Part shown: positions 43,989-52,332 of the stretch, in pieces
Layout: each line of letters begins with the position of its first letter
Position numbering within the stretch: the stretch's first letter is position 1
Source: Actinoallomurus purpureus
Lineage (GTDB): Bacteria; Actinomycetota; Actinomycetes; Streptosporangiales; Streptosporangiaceae
Assembly: GCF_024055795.1 (NCBI RefSeq)
Contig: NZ_JAMXMY010000012.1
Coordinates: 186,001-250,000 of the forward strand
Length of the DNA stretch: 64,000 bases
Reading direction: 5' to 3'
Notes under the pieces: generated by a model
The model's database searches: none
What the model was told of the DNA's origin: nothing
What the model saw: the letters and a program-made list of their open reading frames with translations, nothing else
Position numbers and translations under genes: made by a program

Positions 43989-44495
43989 TCATTCGAAGAG
44001 GTCGCCGGCCTCGCGCCCCGAGGGATCCAAGCTCAGCACATCCTCGTAGAGGGCGTCGAGCTGTCGCCCCGTCAGTTCGCCTTCGGGCGTGGTCTCCATC
44101 AGGGACCAACCCGGGCTTCCCTCGGCCGCTTCGTCGTCGCACCCCAGGCAGATCAGGTAGAGCAGGCCGAACACCGTGTCATAGGCCACGGACCGCGCCA
44201 CCTTGACCAGGTCGTCGTGGTCCGTTCCTGTCGCGAGCAACCGCGCGCCTGCCGGGAGGCGTTCCAACGCGCCCGGAGTCGCCCAGGCGTCTATCAGGCG
44301 CGGCCAGATGTGACGCAGCGCCAGGAAGCGCGCCAACTGCGGGATGTCCTCGATGATCTCGGAGAGGGCGGCGTTCTCGGGTTCAAGCTCACCCGACTCG
44401 GCGAACCGGTCACGGAGACGCTCGGCTGCGGCGCGGTCCTCTTCGTTCATCCCGGCCAGCGCTTCAGCCCATGTGGGCCATGACGATATGGACAT
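43989..44495 (-). CDS. Hypothetical protein, 168 residues
   Basis: An acidic soluble protein I do not recognise. It is mostly helical by composition (EDRAAAERLRDRFAESGE, IPQLARFLALRHIWPRLID) with one hydrophobic stretch, DTVFGLLYLICLGCDDEA, too short and polar-flanked for a membrane helix. The C-terminus is Glu/Asp-rich. ATG at 44495 is the most upstream start. Third positions are typical of real genes here. It lies 18 bp from the FhuF-like gene in convergent orientation and beside the decayed region to its right. Confidence 0.6.
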   Translation of the reverse strand: MSISSWPTWAEALAGMNEEDRAAAERLRDRFAESGELEPENAALSEIIEDIPQLARFLALRHIWPRLIDAWATPGALERLPAGARLLATGTDHDDLVKVARSVAYDTVFGLLYLICLGCDDEAAEGSPGWSLMETTPEGELTGRQLDALYEDVLSLDPSGREAGDLFE

Positions 44496-44531
44496 CCGCG
44501 CAGCCTGCCACGCCTCCGTGCCACTGCGAGA

Positions 44532-44672
44532 ATCACGTCAAAGGCCGAACAAGCCGGGATCCGCGTGGTGCTGGTCGATGAGCGCGGCACGTCCTCGACC
44601 TGCCCGGCCTGCGACCGGCGGGTCCCCAAACCCGCCGGCCTGAGAAACAGAATCCCGGACCCAAAGCTCTAG
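44532..44672 (+). pseudogene. TnpB (IS200/IS605 family) remnant
   Basis: An open stretch of 46 codons with no start codon translates to the C-terminal zinc-ribbon region of a TnpB/OrfB nuclease-transposase accessory protein. AGIRVVLVDERGTSSTCPAC is followed by DRRVPKPAGL, then unrelated sequence up to a TAG. The second Cys pair and the rest of the gene are missing. It is a fossil of an insertion element beside the amidase gene. Confidence 0.75.
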
Positions 44673-46381
44673 AACTCTTTCAGGTACCGGTCGTGCCAAG
44701 GCCGGTGGTTCTCCACCGCCTTGGCGGCGTTCAGTACCTCGACGTCCGCGAATCGGCGACCGACGATCTGCATCCCGACGGGCATCTTGCCGGCGAACCC
44801 AGCGGGCACGCTGGCCACCGGGTGGCCGGTGAAGTTGAACGGGTAGGTCATGCACCATCCGATGGTGCGCTCGGTCGGCACCCCGTTGACCGAGGCGGGG
44901 CCCAGCGTGTTGCCGTCGGCGGTGTTGCTCACCGACACGGTCGTCAGCGTGGGGCACACGATGTAGTCATACCCCTGGGCGAACACGGCCTCGACCGCGT
45001 CGTTGACGGCGATTTCCAGGAACTCCCCGTGTTTGTACTGCATCACGCTCGTTCTTGCGGCGCGCTCCAGCATCCCACGGAACTCCGGGTTCAGCTTGCT
45101 GACGTACGGCTCCCGCATCAGGTCCACCGGGATGCCATAGTGCAGGAACAAGTCTCGGGCGAAGCCGTACAGAGCGCTCTGCATCATCACCCAGAGGTCG
45201 CTGAGCATCTCCTGGGTGACCGGCCTCTGCGTCCCCGACAGCAGATCCGTGGTGGTCATCTTGTCGAACCCGAGGGGAATCTCGTCCACTCGGGCCCCCG
45301 CCGCAGCCAGCGCGGCCACCCCACCCCGGACGGCCTGCACCACCTGTCTTTCGACCGGGAAGATGTCCAGGTTCGGGCTGAACGCCACTCGCTTGCCCTT
45401 GAGTCCGCCACCGAGCTTGTGAAGGCTCCGCAGGTACGCCGGCCGATCCTGGATGCTGAACTTGTCCTGAGGGTGGAACCCGCCCATCACCTCCATGCTG
45501 AGGGCCGTGTCCTCGACCGTGCGGCAGATAGGGCCGGGGTGCAGCATGGGGTTGTACGGCAGGGGCGGGGCGTCCTGGGGGATGCGCCCGAAGGTTGCCT
45601 TGAACCCGACCGTGTTGGTGAACGCCGCCGGGATGCGAACGCTGCCTCCGGCGTCCGAGCCCTGGCTGAGCGCTGTCAGGAACCCTGCCACTGCGGCGGC
45701 GCTGCCTCCGCTGCTGCCGCCGGCATTCTTGGTGAGGTCGAACGGGGTGCTGGTGGGGCCGAAGGCGTAGTTGTCGGTGATGCCCTCGTGCCCGAACTCC
45801 GGGGTGTTGGTCTTGCCCATCGGATTGATCCCGGCGTCGAGCACCCGCTGGATGTAGATGGCGTTGGACGGGGGCCGGAAGCCCATCTCCTTGAACACCA
45901 CCGAGCCGAAGGTGTTGGGGGCGTCCTTCCAGAAGTCGAACAGGTCCTTGATGAGGTAGGGCAGCCCCTCCATCGGGCGGGCGGTGCCGTTCACGTACCG
46001 CCGCTCCGCGTCCCGTGCCCGAGCCAGTACCAGTTCCTCGGGGTGCCGGTAGACGATGGCGTTCACCTTGTGGTTCAGCCGGTCGATCCGCGCCAGGTAT
46101 GCCTGGGCCACCTCGACAGGGGAGATGCGTCTGGCCCGCATCCCACGGAGTAGGTCGCCGGCGGAGAGGAAGCACAACTCCTCGCCGCGCGGGGTGTCGT
46201 GGTGCTTGTCCCACCTGCCGATCGCATTGGTGATTTCCTCAGGCGACGGGCCGGAGGAGGCCGCGTCCGCTGTGGCTGCCGTGGCCTGGGCCGGGGAGCC
46301 GGCGAGGAGTACGGGCGCGGCCGCCGCTGCTGCTGCGACGGTCGCCCCTCCTGTTACTACCTGACGTCTGGACATTTTCAT
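44669..46381 (-). CDS. Secreted amidase of the amidase-signature family
   Basis: A 570-residue amide hydrolase with the Ser-cisSer-Lys triad. The Lys is in LPYLIKDLFD, the cis-Ser in GGSSGGSAAAVA and the nucleophile in SDAGGSVRIPAAF. The N-terminus MKMSRRQVVTGG followed by a long Ala-rich stretch to AQATA is a Tat signal, so the enzyme acts outside the membrane. Substrate is unknown (aryl amides, nitrile-derived amides or peptide amides are all possible). Third codon positions look less extreme in GC than in the central-metabolism genes, and it lies between IS remnants, suggesting horizontal arrival. An ATG at 46375 is an alternative start. Confidence 0.88.
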   Translation of the reverse strand: MKMSRRQVVTGGATVAAAAAAAPVLLAGSPAQATAATADAASSGPSPEEITNAIGRWDKHHDTPRGEELCFLSAGDLLRGMRARRISPVEVAQAYLARIDRLNHKVNAIVYRHPEELVLARARDAERRYVNGTARPMEGLPYLIKDLFDFWKDAPNTFGSVVFKEMGFRPPSNAIYIQRVLDAGINPMGKTNTPEFGHEGITDNYAFGPTSTPFDLTKNAGGSSGGSAAAVAGFLTALSQGSDAGGSVRIPAAFTNTVGFKATFGRIPQDAPPLPYNPMLHPGPICRTVEDTALSMEVMGGFHPQDKFSIQDRPAYLRSLHKLGGGLKGKRVAFSPNLDIFPVERQVVQAVRGGVAALAAAGARVDEIPLGFDKMTTTDLLSGTQRPVTQEMLSDLWVMMQSALYGFARDLFLHYGIPVDLMREPYVSKLNPEFRGMLERAARTSVMQYKHGEFLEIAVNDAVEAVFAQGYDYIVCPTLTTVSVSNTADGNTLGPASVNGVPTERTIGWCMTYPFNFTGHPVASVPAGFAGKMPVGMQIVGRRFADVEVLNAAKAVENHRPWHDRYLKEF

Positions 46382-46408
46382 GCTGAGGGTTCTCCTACTC
46401 GCCGGTAC

Positions 46409-46760
46409 TCATTCATGCCTCAGAAAGGTGCTGGAGCGGACCCAGAGGGTCAACCCCTCCACGCTGTTCACGTCACCTTCGAGCTGCCCTCTGCGCCGGC
46501 TCAGCCCATCGTCGATCTGATAGTCGCCGCGCGGGACCAGCATCGTCCGCCGCGATGGCCCGAACAACCTCGAAGAACTCCACCGGCGACGACTCATCGC
46601 CTCCGAAACGGCGGGGCTGCAACATACGGAAGACGCCCGCCTCGGTCAGTTCGCGAATCGTCTGCTCCAGCACACGCCGCTGCCGCTCGGCATTCTCCGC
46701 CCGCTGCCTGATGTTCGGGACGAGATCCCGCACCCGATCGAGCGTCTTGCGATTGGTCAT
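46409..46760 (-). pseudogene. Broken HsaA-like flavin-dependent monooxygenase
   Basis: The first 80 codons from ATG 46760 match the N-terminus of HsaA/acyl-CoA-dehydrogenase-type hydroxylases (LEQTIRELTEAGVFRMLQP, RRFGGDES, FFEVVRAIA). At about 46540 the match jumps to another frame, where MLVPRGDYQIDDG matches the middle of the same family. The gene thus has an internal deletion and frameshift, then decays. The C-terminal catalytic part is absent. Confidence 0.7.
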
Positions 46761-46858
46761 AGCCGTCCTGCATGGTATCGAATCGGCCTTACGGCTGACC
46801 GTAATGAGGGTGGCCTGGACAGTACCACGGCAGTTGTCGGCGTGCTCGCCGAGTATGA

Positions 46859-47165
46859 CTATTCACGGGCGACATCCAGGGGTTGCCGAGGGGGGTCGCG
46901 GAGCGTGTTGGCGGCACGCAGTCCGTTCTTACGGATGGTGGAGATACGGCCACGGATGGTCAGAAAGGTCCGGGCGCCGGCCAGGGTGTGGAACCCTCCG
47001 CTGACCTTGGTCTTGCTCTAGCTCATACGGATGCTTTGCTCCGCGCAATTGTTGGAGAACGCGACATCGAAGTCGGCGGTGAAATACAGGAACTCCTCCT
47101 GGCGATCCCGCAGCCGCAATGCCAGGTTCGCCAGATGGAGACCCTTCGATTTGCCAAGGTGGTGT
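46859..47165 (-). pseudogene. IS66-family transposase C-terminal remnant with in-frame stop
   Basis: Reading down from about 47165: LALRLRDRQEEFLYFTADF, then FSNNCAEQSIRMS, an in-frame TAG, then KVSGGFHTLAGARTFLTIRG and STIRKNGLRAANTLRD, ending at TAG 46859. This is the end of an IS66 transposase (the NNxAE-x2-IRM and SGxxRTLxGA motifs). The catalytic N-terminal half is lost. The stretch 47166-47353 upstream holds no gene that I can recognise, only an AT-rich dyad at 47300-47319. Confidence 0.8.
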
Positions 47166-47353
47166 AGCCACGAGCATCTTCCCCGTGGACCACCGCCGAG
47201 AATCGGCAGGCAATCCATAATCTGCGTTCAGGAAGATCAAATTTTCGTCGCCGCACGGACAATCAACATGAGAGTCCCGCGAAAGCACCCGGCGCGCCGA
47301 TATTCGCTAAGCAGAATATGCCGGATATCACGAGTGCGCCCTGGGGCGCGCGA

Positions 47354-47956
47354 CTACGGCCGGGTCACGACGGCGTCGATCAGGCCGTACACGATCGCAT
47401 CATCGGCGGTGAGGAGGCGGTTCTGCCGGGCGTCCTCGCGGATCTCGTCGACCTCACGGCCGGTCGTCTCGGCGAGGCGGATGTAGAACGCGTCGACCTG
47501 ACGGCGGTGTTCCTTCTCGCGGACCGCGACGTCCGTGGCATCGCCATGGAACGTCGCCCGGGGTTCGGTCAGCCACAATGTCGCATGGGGCATCATCTCC
47601 CGTCGCCGTCCGCCGACGAGCACCAGGAGCGGCGGGCCGCCCGTCTGGCCGGCGACGAGGACCTGCACCGGGCAGGCGAGAACGCCGATCGTGTCCGCGA
47701 CGGCGAACGCCGCCTCGATCTCCCCGTCCGGCGACCGCAGATGCAGCGTGACCGGGTCCTCCCCCGCCCCGTCGAGGTGACCGTTGACGAGGATGATCCG
47801 GTGGTCGAGCAGACGGTCCGAGAGCGGGTCCTTCTCACCCGGCCAGGGCCCCGCGCCCGGCCGGGGCCGCTCCCCCGGCGGCTCTCCGTGCCACGACGGC
47901 CGCGACGGCCGGGCCGGGTCGCCGGGAAACTCCGGTGGAAAAGACGGCATCGGCAT
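47354..47956 (-). CDS. ClpP-like protein lacking the catalytic residues
   Basis: A 200-residue protein with a Pro-rich N-terminal 45 residues and then a ClpP/crotonase-fold domain. DRLLDHRIILVNGHLDG and LHLRSPDGEIEAAFAVADTI follow ClpP strands and helices. The nucleophile region, normally GxAASMG, reads AGQTGGPP: Ser is replaced. The histidine region, normally MIHQP, reads LWLTEP: His is replaced by Thr. The tail EDARQNRLLTADDAIVYGLID keeps the rest of the fold. It cannot be a serine protease. Actinobacteria carry extra clpP paralogues, and this could be an inactive subunit or a scaffold. ATG near 47956 is the only start before the Pro-rich stretch. Confidence 0.75.
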   Translation of the reverse strand: MPMPSFPPEFPGDPARPSRPSWHGEPPGERPRPGAGPWPGEKDPLSDRLLDHRIILVNGHLDGAGEDPVTLHLRSPDGEIEAAFAVADTIGVLACPVQVLVAGQTGGPPLLVLVGGRRREMMPHATLWLTEPRATFHGDATDVAVREKEHRRQVDAFYIRLAETTGREVDEIREDARQNRLLTADDAIVYGLIDAVVTRP

Positions 47957-48000
47957 CGGGCTGCCCCCTCCGCAGACTCCCTACGACGATAGCCCGCCCG

Positions 48001-49068
48001 TCACCGTGCCGATCCCGCCCGGGCCGGCCGAACGTCCTCCGCACGGTCAGGACCGAGCGCGATCCGTGCTTCGACCACCCTGGGGTCATCGGACCGCCGG
48101 AACCGCCCGCCGAGGCCACCGAGCAGGGCCCGCATGCGGGAGTTCTCCGCGAGCATCGTGGCGCGGACCTCGGCCAGGCACTCCTCGTGCGCGACGGCGA
48201 GCAGGCGACGGGCCAGCGCCGCCCCGATGCCTCTGCCCTGCCAGCCGTCCTCCACCAGGAGCGCCAGTTCGCCGACGCCCGGGTCGAGCGTGTACATCAG
48301 GTGGGCGAGCGCGAGGATCGAACCGTCCGGCCCCTCGGCGGCCATGGTCAGTCCGTGTGCGCGGTCACAGAAGACCCGCAGGAGCCGCTCCGGGATGGTG
48401 TGCCGCGCGCTGAAGTAGCGGCGCCGGCGGCTCTCGAGCGAACAGCGGGCGTGCATGTCCCGTACCGCGTCGGCGTCGAGGAGCGTCAGCGGCCGCACGA
48501 TGACCTCGGTGCCGTCGCCGAGCACCATCCGCTGCCGGGTGGGGGCGGGATCATACGACGGGAGCAGCGAGCGGACCAGGGCGTTGGCGCGGGCGACCTC
48601 CGTCAGCGTGAACGGCAGCTCGTTCCGGTGCAGCAGGACGCCGCGCAGGTGCCCCGCGGAGACGGTGAGCGTCGTCGGGTCCGCGTGCTCGTCGAGCGCG
48701 GCCGGGCCGGCCACCCATTCGGCACTGTCGGCGCGCAGCAGCTCCGCGAGGATCTCCGGCAGGGCACGCGGGTTGGATCGCAGGCGTACGGCGAGGGAGA
48801 GCGCGCGGCTCGGCTCGTCGATCAGTTCGTGCGGGGTCGCCGGAACGACGCTGGTCCGGCGGCCCGCGGCGACCGCGACGGCGGCGGTGAGCGCCTCCGC
48901 GGTGATCCCGGTGGGCACGTCCACGACGAACTCGTCAACCACTCCGTCCGTGTCGACCTGGACGGACAGATCGAGGATGTTCGCCCCCTGCGCGGCCAGC
49001 GCGGCGGTCAGGACGGCGAGCCGGCCCGGCCGATCGTCGATCTCGGTACGTACGCGGAGCAGCGGCAT
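48001..49068 (-). CDS. ACT-domain/GNAT fusion, amino-acid-regulated protein acetyltransferase
   Basis: A 355-residue protein. Residues 1-75 are an ACT domain (LLRVRTEIDDRPGRLAVLTA, GANILDLSVQVDTDG) and are followed by a second, weaker ACT-like or linker region. The C-terminal 150 residues are a GNAT acetyltransferase: VIVRPLTLLDADAVRDMH starts it and VEDGWQGRGIGAALARRLL is the acetyl-CoA-binding loop. ACT-GNAT fusions known from Micromonospora and Streptomyces acetylate proteins, including acetyl-CoA synthetases, and are switched by Asn, Cys or other amino acids. The ATG at 49068 has GAAAGG 6 nt upstream; earlier starts have no ACT homology. It is solitary. Target unknown. Confidence 0.85.
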   Translation of the reverse strand: MPLLRVRTEIDDRPGRLAVLTAALAAQGANILDLSVQVDTDGVVDEFVVDVPTGITAEALTAAVAVAAGRRTSVVPATPHELIDEPSRALSLAVRLRSNPRALPEILAELLRADSAEWVAGPAALDEHADPTTLTVSAGHLRGVLLHRNELPFTLTEVARANALVRSLLPSYDPAPTRQRMVLGDGTEVIVRPLTLLDADAVRDMHARCSLESRRRRYFSARHTIPERLLRVFCDRAHGLTMAAEGPDGSILALAHLMYTLDPGVGELALLVEDGWQGRGIGAALARRLLAVAHEECLAEVRATMLAENSRMRALLGGLGGRFRRSDDPRVVEARIALGPDRAEDVRPARAGSAR

Positions 49069-49171
49069 ATGGTCCCTTTCGGCGTCTGAACGGGGACCAG
49101 CGTTCCGCATCACTGTTACCGGTTCGCTACATGGCCGTTTCCGCCGGATCAGCGCTTTCCGGGAGCGAAGA

Positions 49172-49216
49172 CGGTGAGGAGGGTCCGGCGCCATCGGAGG
49201 CGCCGGACCCTCACCG
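49172..49216 (-). terminator. glyA terminator hairpin
   Basis: CGGTGAG plus GGGTCCGGCGCC pairs with its complement across a 6-nt loop, with a 2-nt bulge, ending 7 nt past the glyA stop. The stem is about 18 bp and has no T-tract. Confidence 0.75.
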
Positions 49217-49222
49217 GTCGCG

Positions 49223-50488
49223 TCAGGGCGTCGCGGACCAGCCGGGCATGGGGAAGCCGGCGAGAAGCCCGCGGATCTCCGCGGCGATCTTGTCGAGGGC
49301 CGCCTCGTCGCCGGCGGCCGCGATGGCCTGGTCGATCGACGCCGCGATGAACGGCATGTCCTCCTCGGTGAGACCGCGCGTCGTGATCGCGGCGGTCCCG
49401 ATCCGGATGCCCGACGGGTTCCACGGCTTGCGCGGGTCGAAGGGCACCGAGTTGAAGTTCAGCTCGATGCCGGCGCGGTCGAGCGCCTTGGCCGCCGGCT
49501 TGCCGCCGATGTCCCTCGTGGTCAGGTCGATGAGAATCAGGTGGTTGTCGGTGCCCCCGGAGACCAGGTCGAAGCCGCGCTCGGTCAGCGCGGTCGCGAG
49601 CGCCCGGGCGTTCGCGACGATCTGGCGGGCGTACGCCGTGAAGTCCTCCTGGGCGGCCTCCCTCAGCGCGACCGCGATCGCGGCGGTGGTGTGATTGTGC
49701 GGGCCGCCCTGCAGGCCGGGGAAGATCGCCTTGTCGATCGCGGTGGCGTGCTCCTCCGTCGTCATGATCATGGCGCCGCGCGGGCCCCGCAGGGTCTTGT
49801 GCGTCGTCGTGGTGATGACGTCGGCGTGCCCGACCGGGGACGGGTGCGCGCCGCCGGCGACGAGCCCGGCGATGTGCGCGATGTCCGCGACGAGGACGGC
49901 GCCCACCTCGCGGGCGATCTCGGCGAACGCCGGGAAGTCGATCGTCCGCGGGATCGCGGTGCCGCCGCAGAAGATCACCTTGGGGCGCCCCGTACGGGCG
50001 AGGTCGCGCACCTGGTCCATGTCGACCCGGCCGGTCTCGCGGCCCACGCCGTAGTGCACCGGCCGCAGCCACTTTCCGGAGATCGACACGGGCGAGCCGT
50101 GGGTGAGGTGACCGCCGTGGGCGAGCTCCAGCGACAGGAACGTGTCGCCCGGGTTCAGGAACGCCAGGTGGACGGCCAGGTTGGCGGGCGAGCCGGAGTA
50201 CGGCTGGACGTTGGCGTGGGCGACGCCGAACAGCTCACGGGCGCGCGCCTGGGCCAGCTCCTCGACGGGATCGACGACCTGCTGGCCCTCGTAGTAACGC
50301 TTGCCCGGATAGCCCTCGGAGTACTTGTTGGTGAGGACGGAGCCGGTCGCCTCCAGCACAGCGGGCGACACGTAGTTCTCCGACGCGATGAGGCGGACCT
50401 TGTCGTGCTGCCGGCGAGCCTCGGCCTCGATGAGCCCGGCCAGGTCCGGGTCGGCGGCGGTGAGGTGCGGCAGGGGCGGCTGGTGCAT
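49223..50488 (-). CDS. glyA: Serine hydroxymethyltransferase
   Basis: Converts serine and tetrahydrofolate to glycine and 5,10-methylene-THF, the main source of one-carbon units. It has 421 residues. The PLP lysine lies in VITTTTHKTLRGPRGAM. IASENYVSPAVLEATGS, NKYSEGYPGKRYYEG and QPYSGSPANLAVHLAFL are the standard motifs. ATG at 50488, with TGGAGG just before it, is chosen; the open frame extends upstream through the riboswitch and is not coding there. The ZTP riboswitch in the leader links the enzyme to purine and folate status. Confidence 0.96.
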   Translation of the reverse strand: MHQPPLPHLTAADPDLAGLIEAEARRQHDKVRLIASENYVSPAVLEATGSVLTNKYSEGYPGKRYYEGQQVVDPVEELAQARARELFGVAHANVQPYSGSPANLAVHLAFLNPGDTFLSLELAHGGHLTHGSPVSISGKWLRPVHYGVGRETGRVDMDQVRDLARTGRPKVIFCGGTAIPRTIDFPAFAEIAREVGAVLVADIAHIAGLVAGGAHPSPVGHADVITTTTHKTLRGPRGAMIMTTEEHATAIDKAIFPGLQGGPHNHTTAAIAVALREAAQEDFTAYARQIVANARALATALTERGFDLVSGGTDNHLILIDLTTRDIGGKPAAKALDRAGIELNFNSVPFDPRKPWNPSGIRIGTAAITTRGLTEEDMPFIAASIDQAIAAAGDEAALDKIAAEIRGLLAGFPMPGWSATP

Positions 50489-50505
50489 GGGGCCTCCAGA
50501 ACAGG

Positions 50506-50590
50506 ATCGGCTCCCAGCACCCAGGCGCGCGGTGCCAGACGTCTTTCGCTCCCCGGTGGTGAACTCCACCTCATGCGCCAGTCGCGAGCC
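50506..50590 (-). promoter_or_regulatory. ZTP (pfl) riboswitch in the glyA leader
   Basis: On the minus strand the leader contains, in order, the conserved GCGACTGGCG (50585-50576), a GGTGGA-TCACC hairpin with the CCGGGGAGCG consensus after it, a variable linker, and GCGCGCCTGGG (50530-50520). The linker joins the two parts as in pfl motifs. The ligand ZTP/ZMP builds up when 10-formyl-THF is short, and the switch then raises glyA expression. A TACGAT -10 lies just upstream (50599-50594). It ends about 20 nt before the Shine-Dalgarno sequence. Confidence 0.88.
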
Positions 50591-50713
50591 AACATCGTAA
50601 CCGACGGCGACGCCGCCGGTCGGTCCGACCGACCGTACGCGAGCCGACCGCATGCGACCGGCCCGGGGCCCGCCGCGGCGGGCACCGGGCCGGTCGTGCT
50701 GCGATGTGCGGAG

Positions 50714-51085
50714 CTAGTTGCGGACGCGCTGCATCGCCGCCTGGATGGCGGCGCGCTCGGCGCGAAGCTTGGCGAGGGCCTCCTCGAGGATGGCCTCGCC
50801 GTCGGCGTCGCTGCGCCGCTCCTTCACGTAGGCGAGATGTGTCTTGTAGGGCTCGTTGCGCGGCGGCGCCGGCGGGTTCTCCGGGTCCTTACCGGCGGGG
50901 AACCCGCACCGGGGGCAGTCCCACGTGTCGGGAACCGCGACGTCGGTCGCGAAACTCGGCCGGGACTCATGCCGGTTCGCGCAGTAGAAGGTCACCCACA
51001 CGCGCGGGGCCGCTTCACCACGCTCGGCCTCTCCCATCGGGCCGGCACCGACTCGGCTGCCTCGAATAGCGTTGCCACTACCCAC
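50714..51085 (-). CDS. rbpA: RNA polymerase-binding protein RbpA
   Basis: A 123-residue actinobacteria-specific factor that binds the principal sigma factor and RNA polymerase and stabilises open complexes. The N-terminal tail contains IRGSRVGAGPM, the sigma/promoter-contacting segment. The core domain has CANRHESRP and CPRCG, which give the zinc-ligand pattern of the Streptomyces type. The C-terminal sigma-interaction domain is KTHLAYVKERRSDADGEAIL. GTG at 51085 has GAGGAG 6 nt upstream. It is slightly longer than the 111-residue mycobacterial protein. Confidence 0.93.
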   Translation of the reverse strand: MGSGNAIRGSRVGAGPMGEAERGEAAPRVWVTFYCANRHESRPSFATDVAVPDTWDCPRCGFPAGKDPENPPAPPRNEPYKTHLAYVKERRSDADGEAILEEALAKLRAERAAIQAAMQRVRN

Positions 51086-51158
51086 GGACTACTCCTCGCT
51101 TCCTTTGCCGCCGCGGCGAGGGGCGGCGGCCGTCAACACACTGCGGGTCTTGCCGCAC

Positions 51159-51401
51159 TCAGCCGTGGTGGCCGTGCTTGAGCAGCAGACCCAGCGCGAT
51201 GATCGACACGAACCAGATCACGCCCGTGCCGATCGTGAGTCGGTCGAGATTCCGCTCGACCACGGACGACCCGCCGAGCGACGAGCTGATGCCGCCGCCG
51301 AACAGATCCGACAGTCCACCGCCCTTGCCCTTGTGCAGGAGGACGAGCAGTACCATCAGCGCGCTCGTGATGATGAGCACGATGGAAGTTCCGATGATCA
51401 C
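51159..51401 (-). CDS. secG: Preprotein translocase subunit SecG
   Basis: An 80-residue membrane protein with two helices, GTSIVLIITSALMVLLVLLHK and the C-terminal TGVIWFVSIIALGLLL. They are joined by the cytoplasmic loop GKGGGLSDLFGG that marks SecG. It is the auxiliary subunit of the SecYEG channel. The GTG at 51401 has no clear Shine-Dalgarno sequence. It follows tpiA on the same strand, the normal actinobacterial order. Confidence 0.93.
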   Translation of the reverse strand: MIIGTSIVLIITSALMVLLVLLHKGKGGGLSDLFGGGISSSLGGSSVVERNLDRLTIGTGVIWFVSIIALGLLLKHGHHG

Positions 51402-51529
51402 AGCAGTCAGCGCTTTCGTGATTCACCCCGCTGCTCGCGGGGCATGTTCGCGTATTCAGGTCATCCGCTACCGAGGGTACGACGTTCTACCGCGTGGTTC
51501 AGCAGAAACGCGCAGTCCGATGCCCAAGA

Positions 51530-52330
<801 letters not shown>

Positions 52331-52332
52331 GA

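Noticed and set aside
46929-47288. A 119-codon minus-strand frame overlapping the IS66 remnant
   Set aside because: It runs in a different frame from the transposase match and resembles no protein; the IS66 reading explains the DNA better.
47300-47319. AT-rich dyad ATATTC/GAATAT as an operator or IS end
   Set aside because: Imperfect pairing, no adjacent promoter, and no match to the IS66 remnant; too weak to call.
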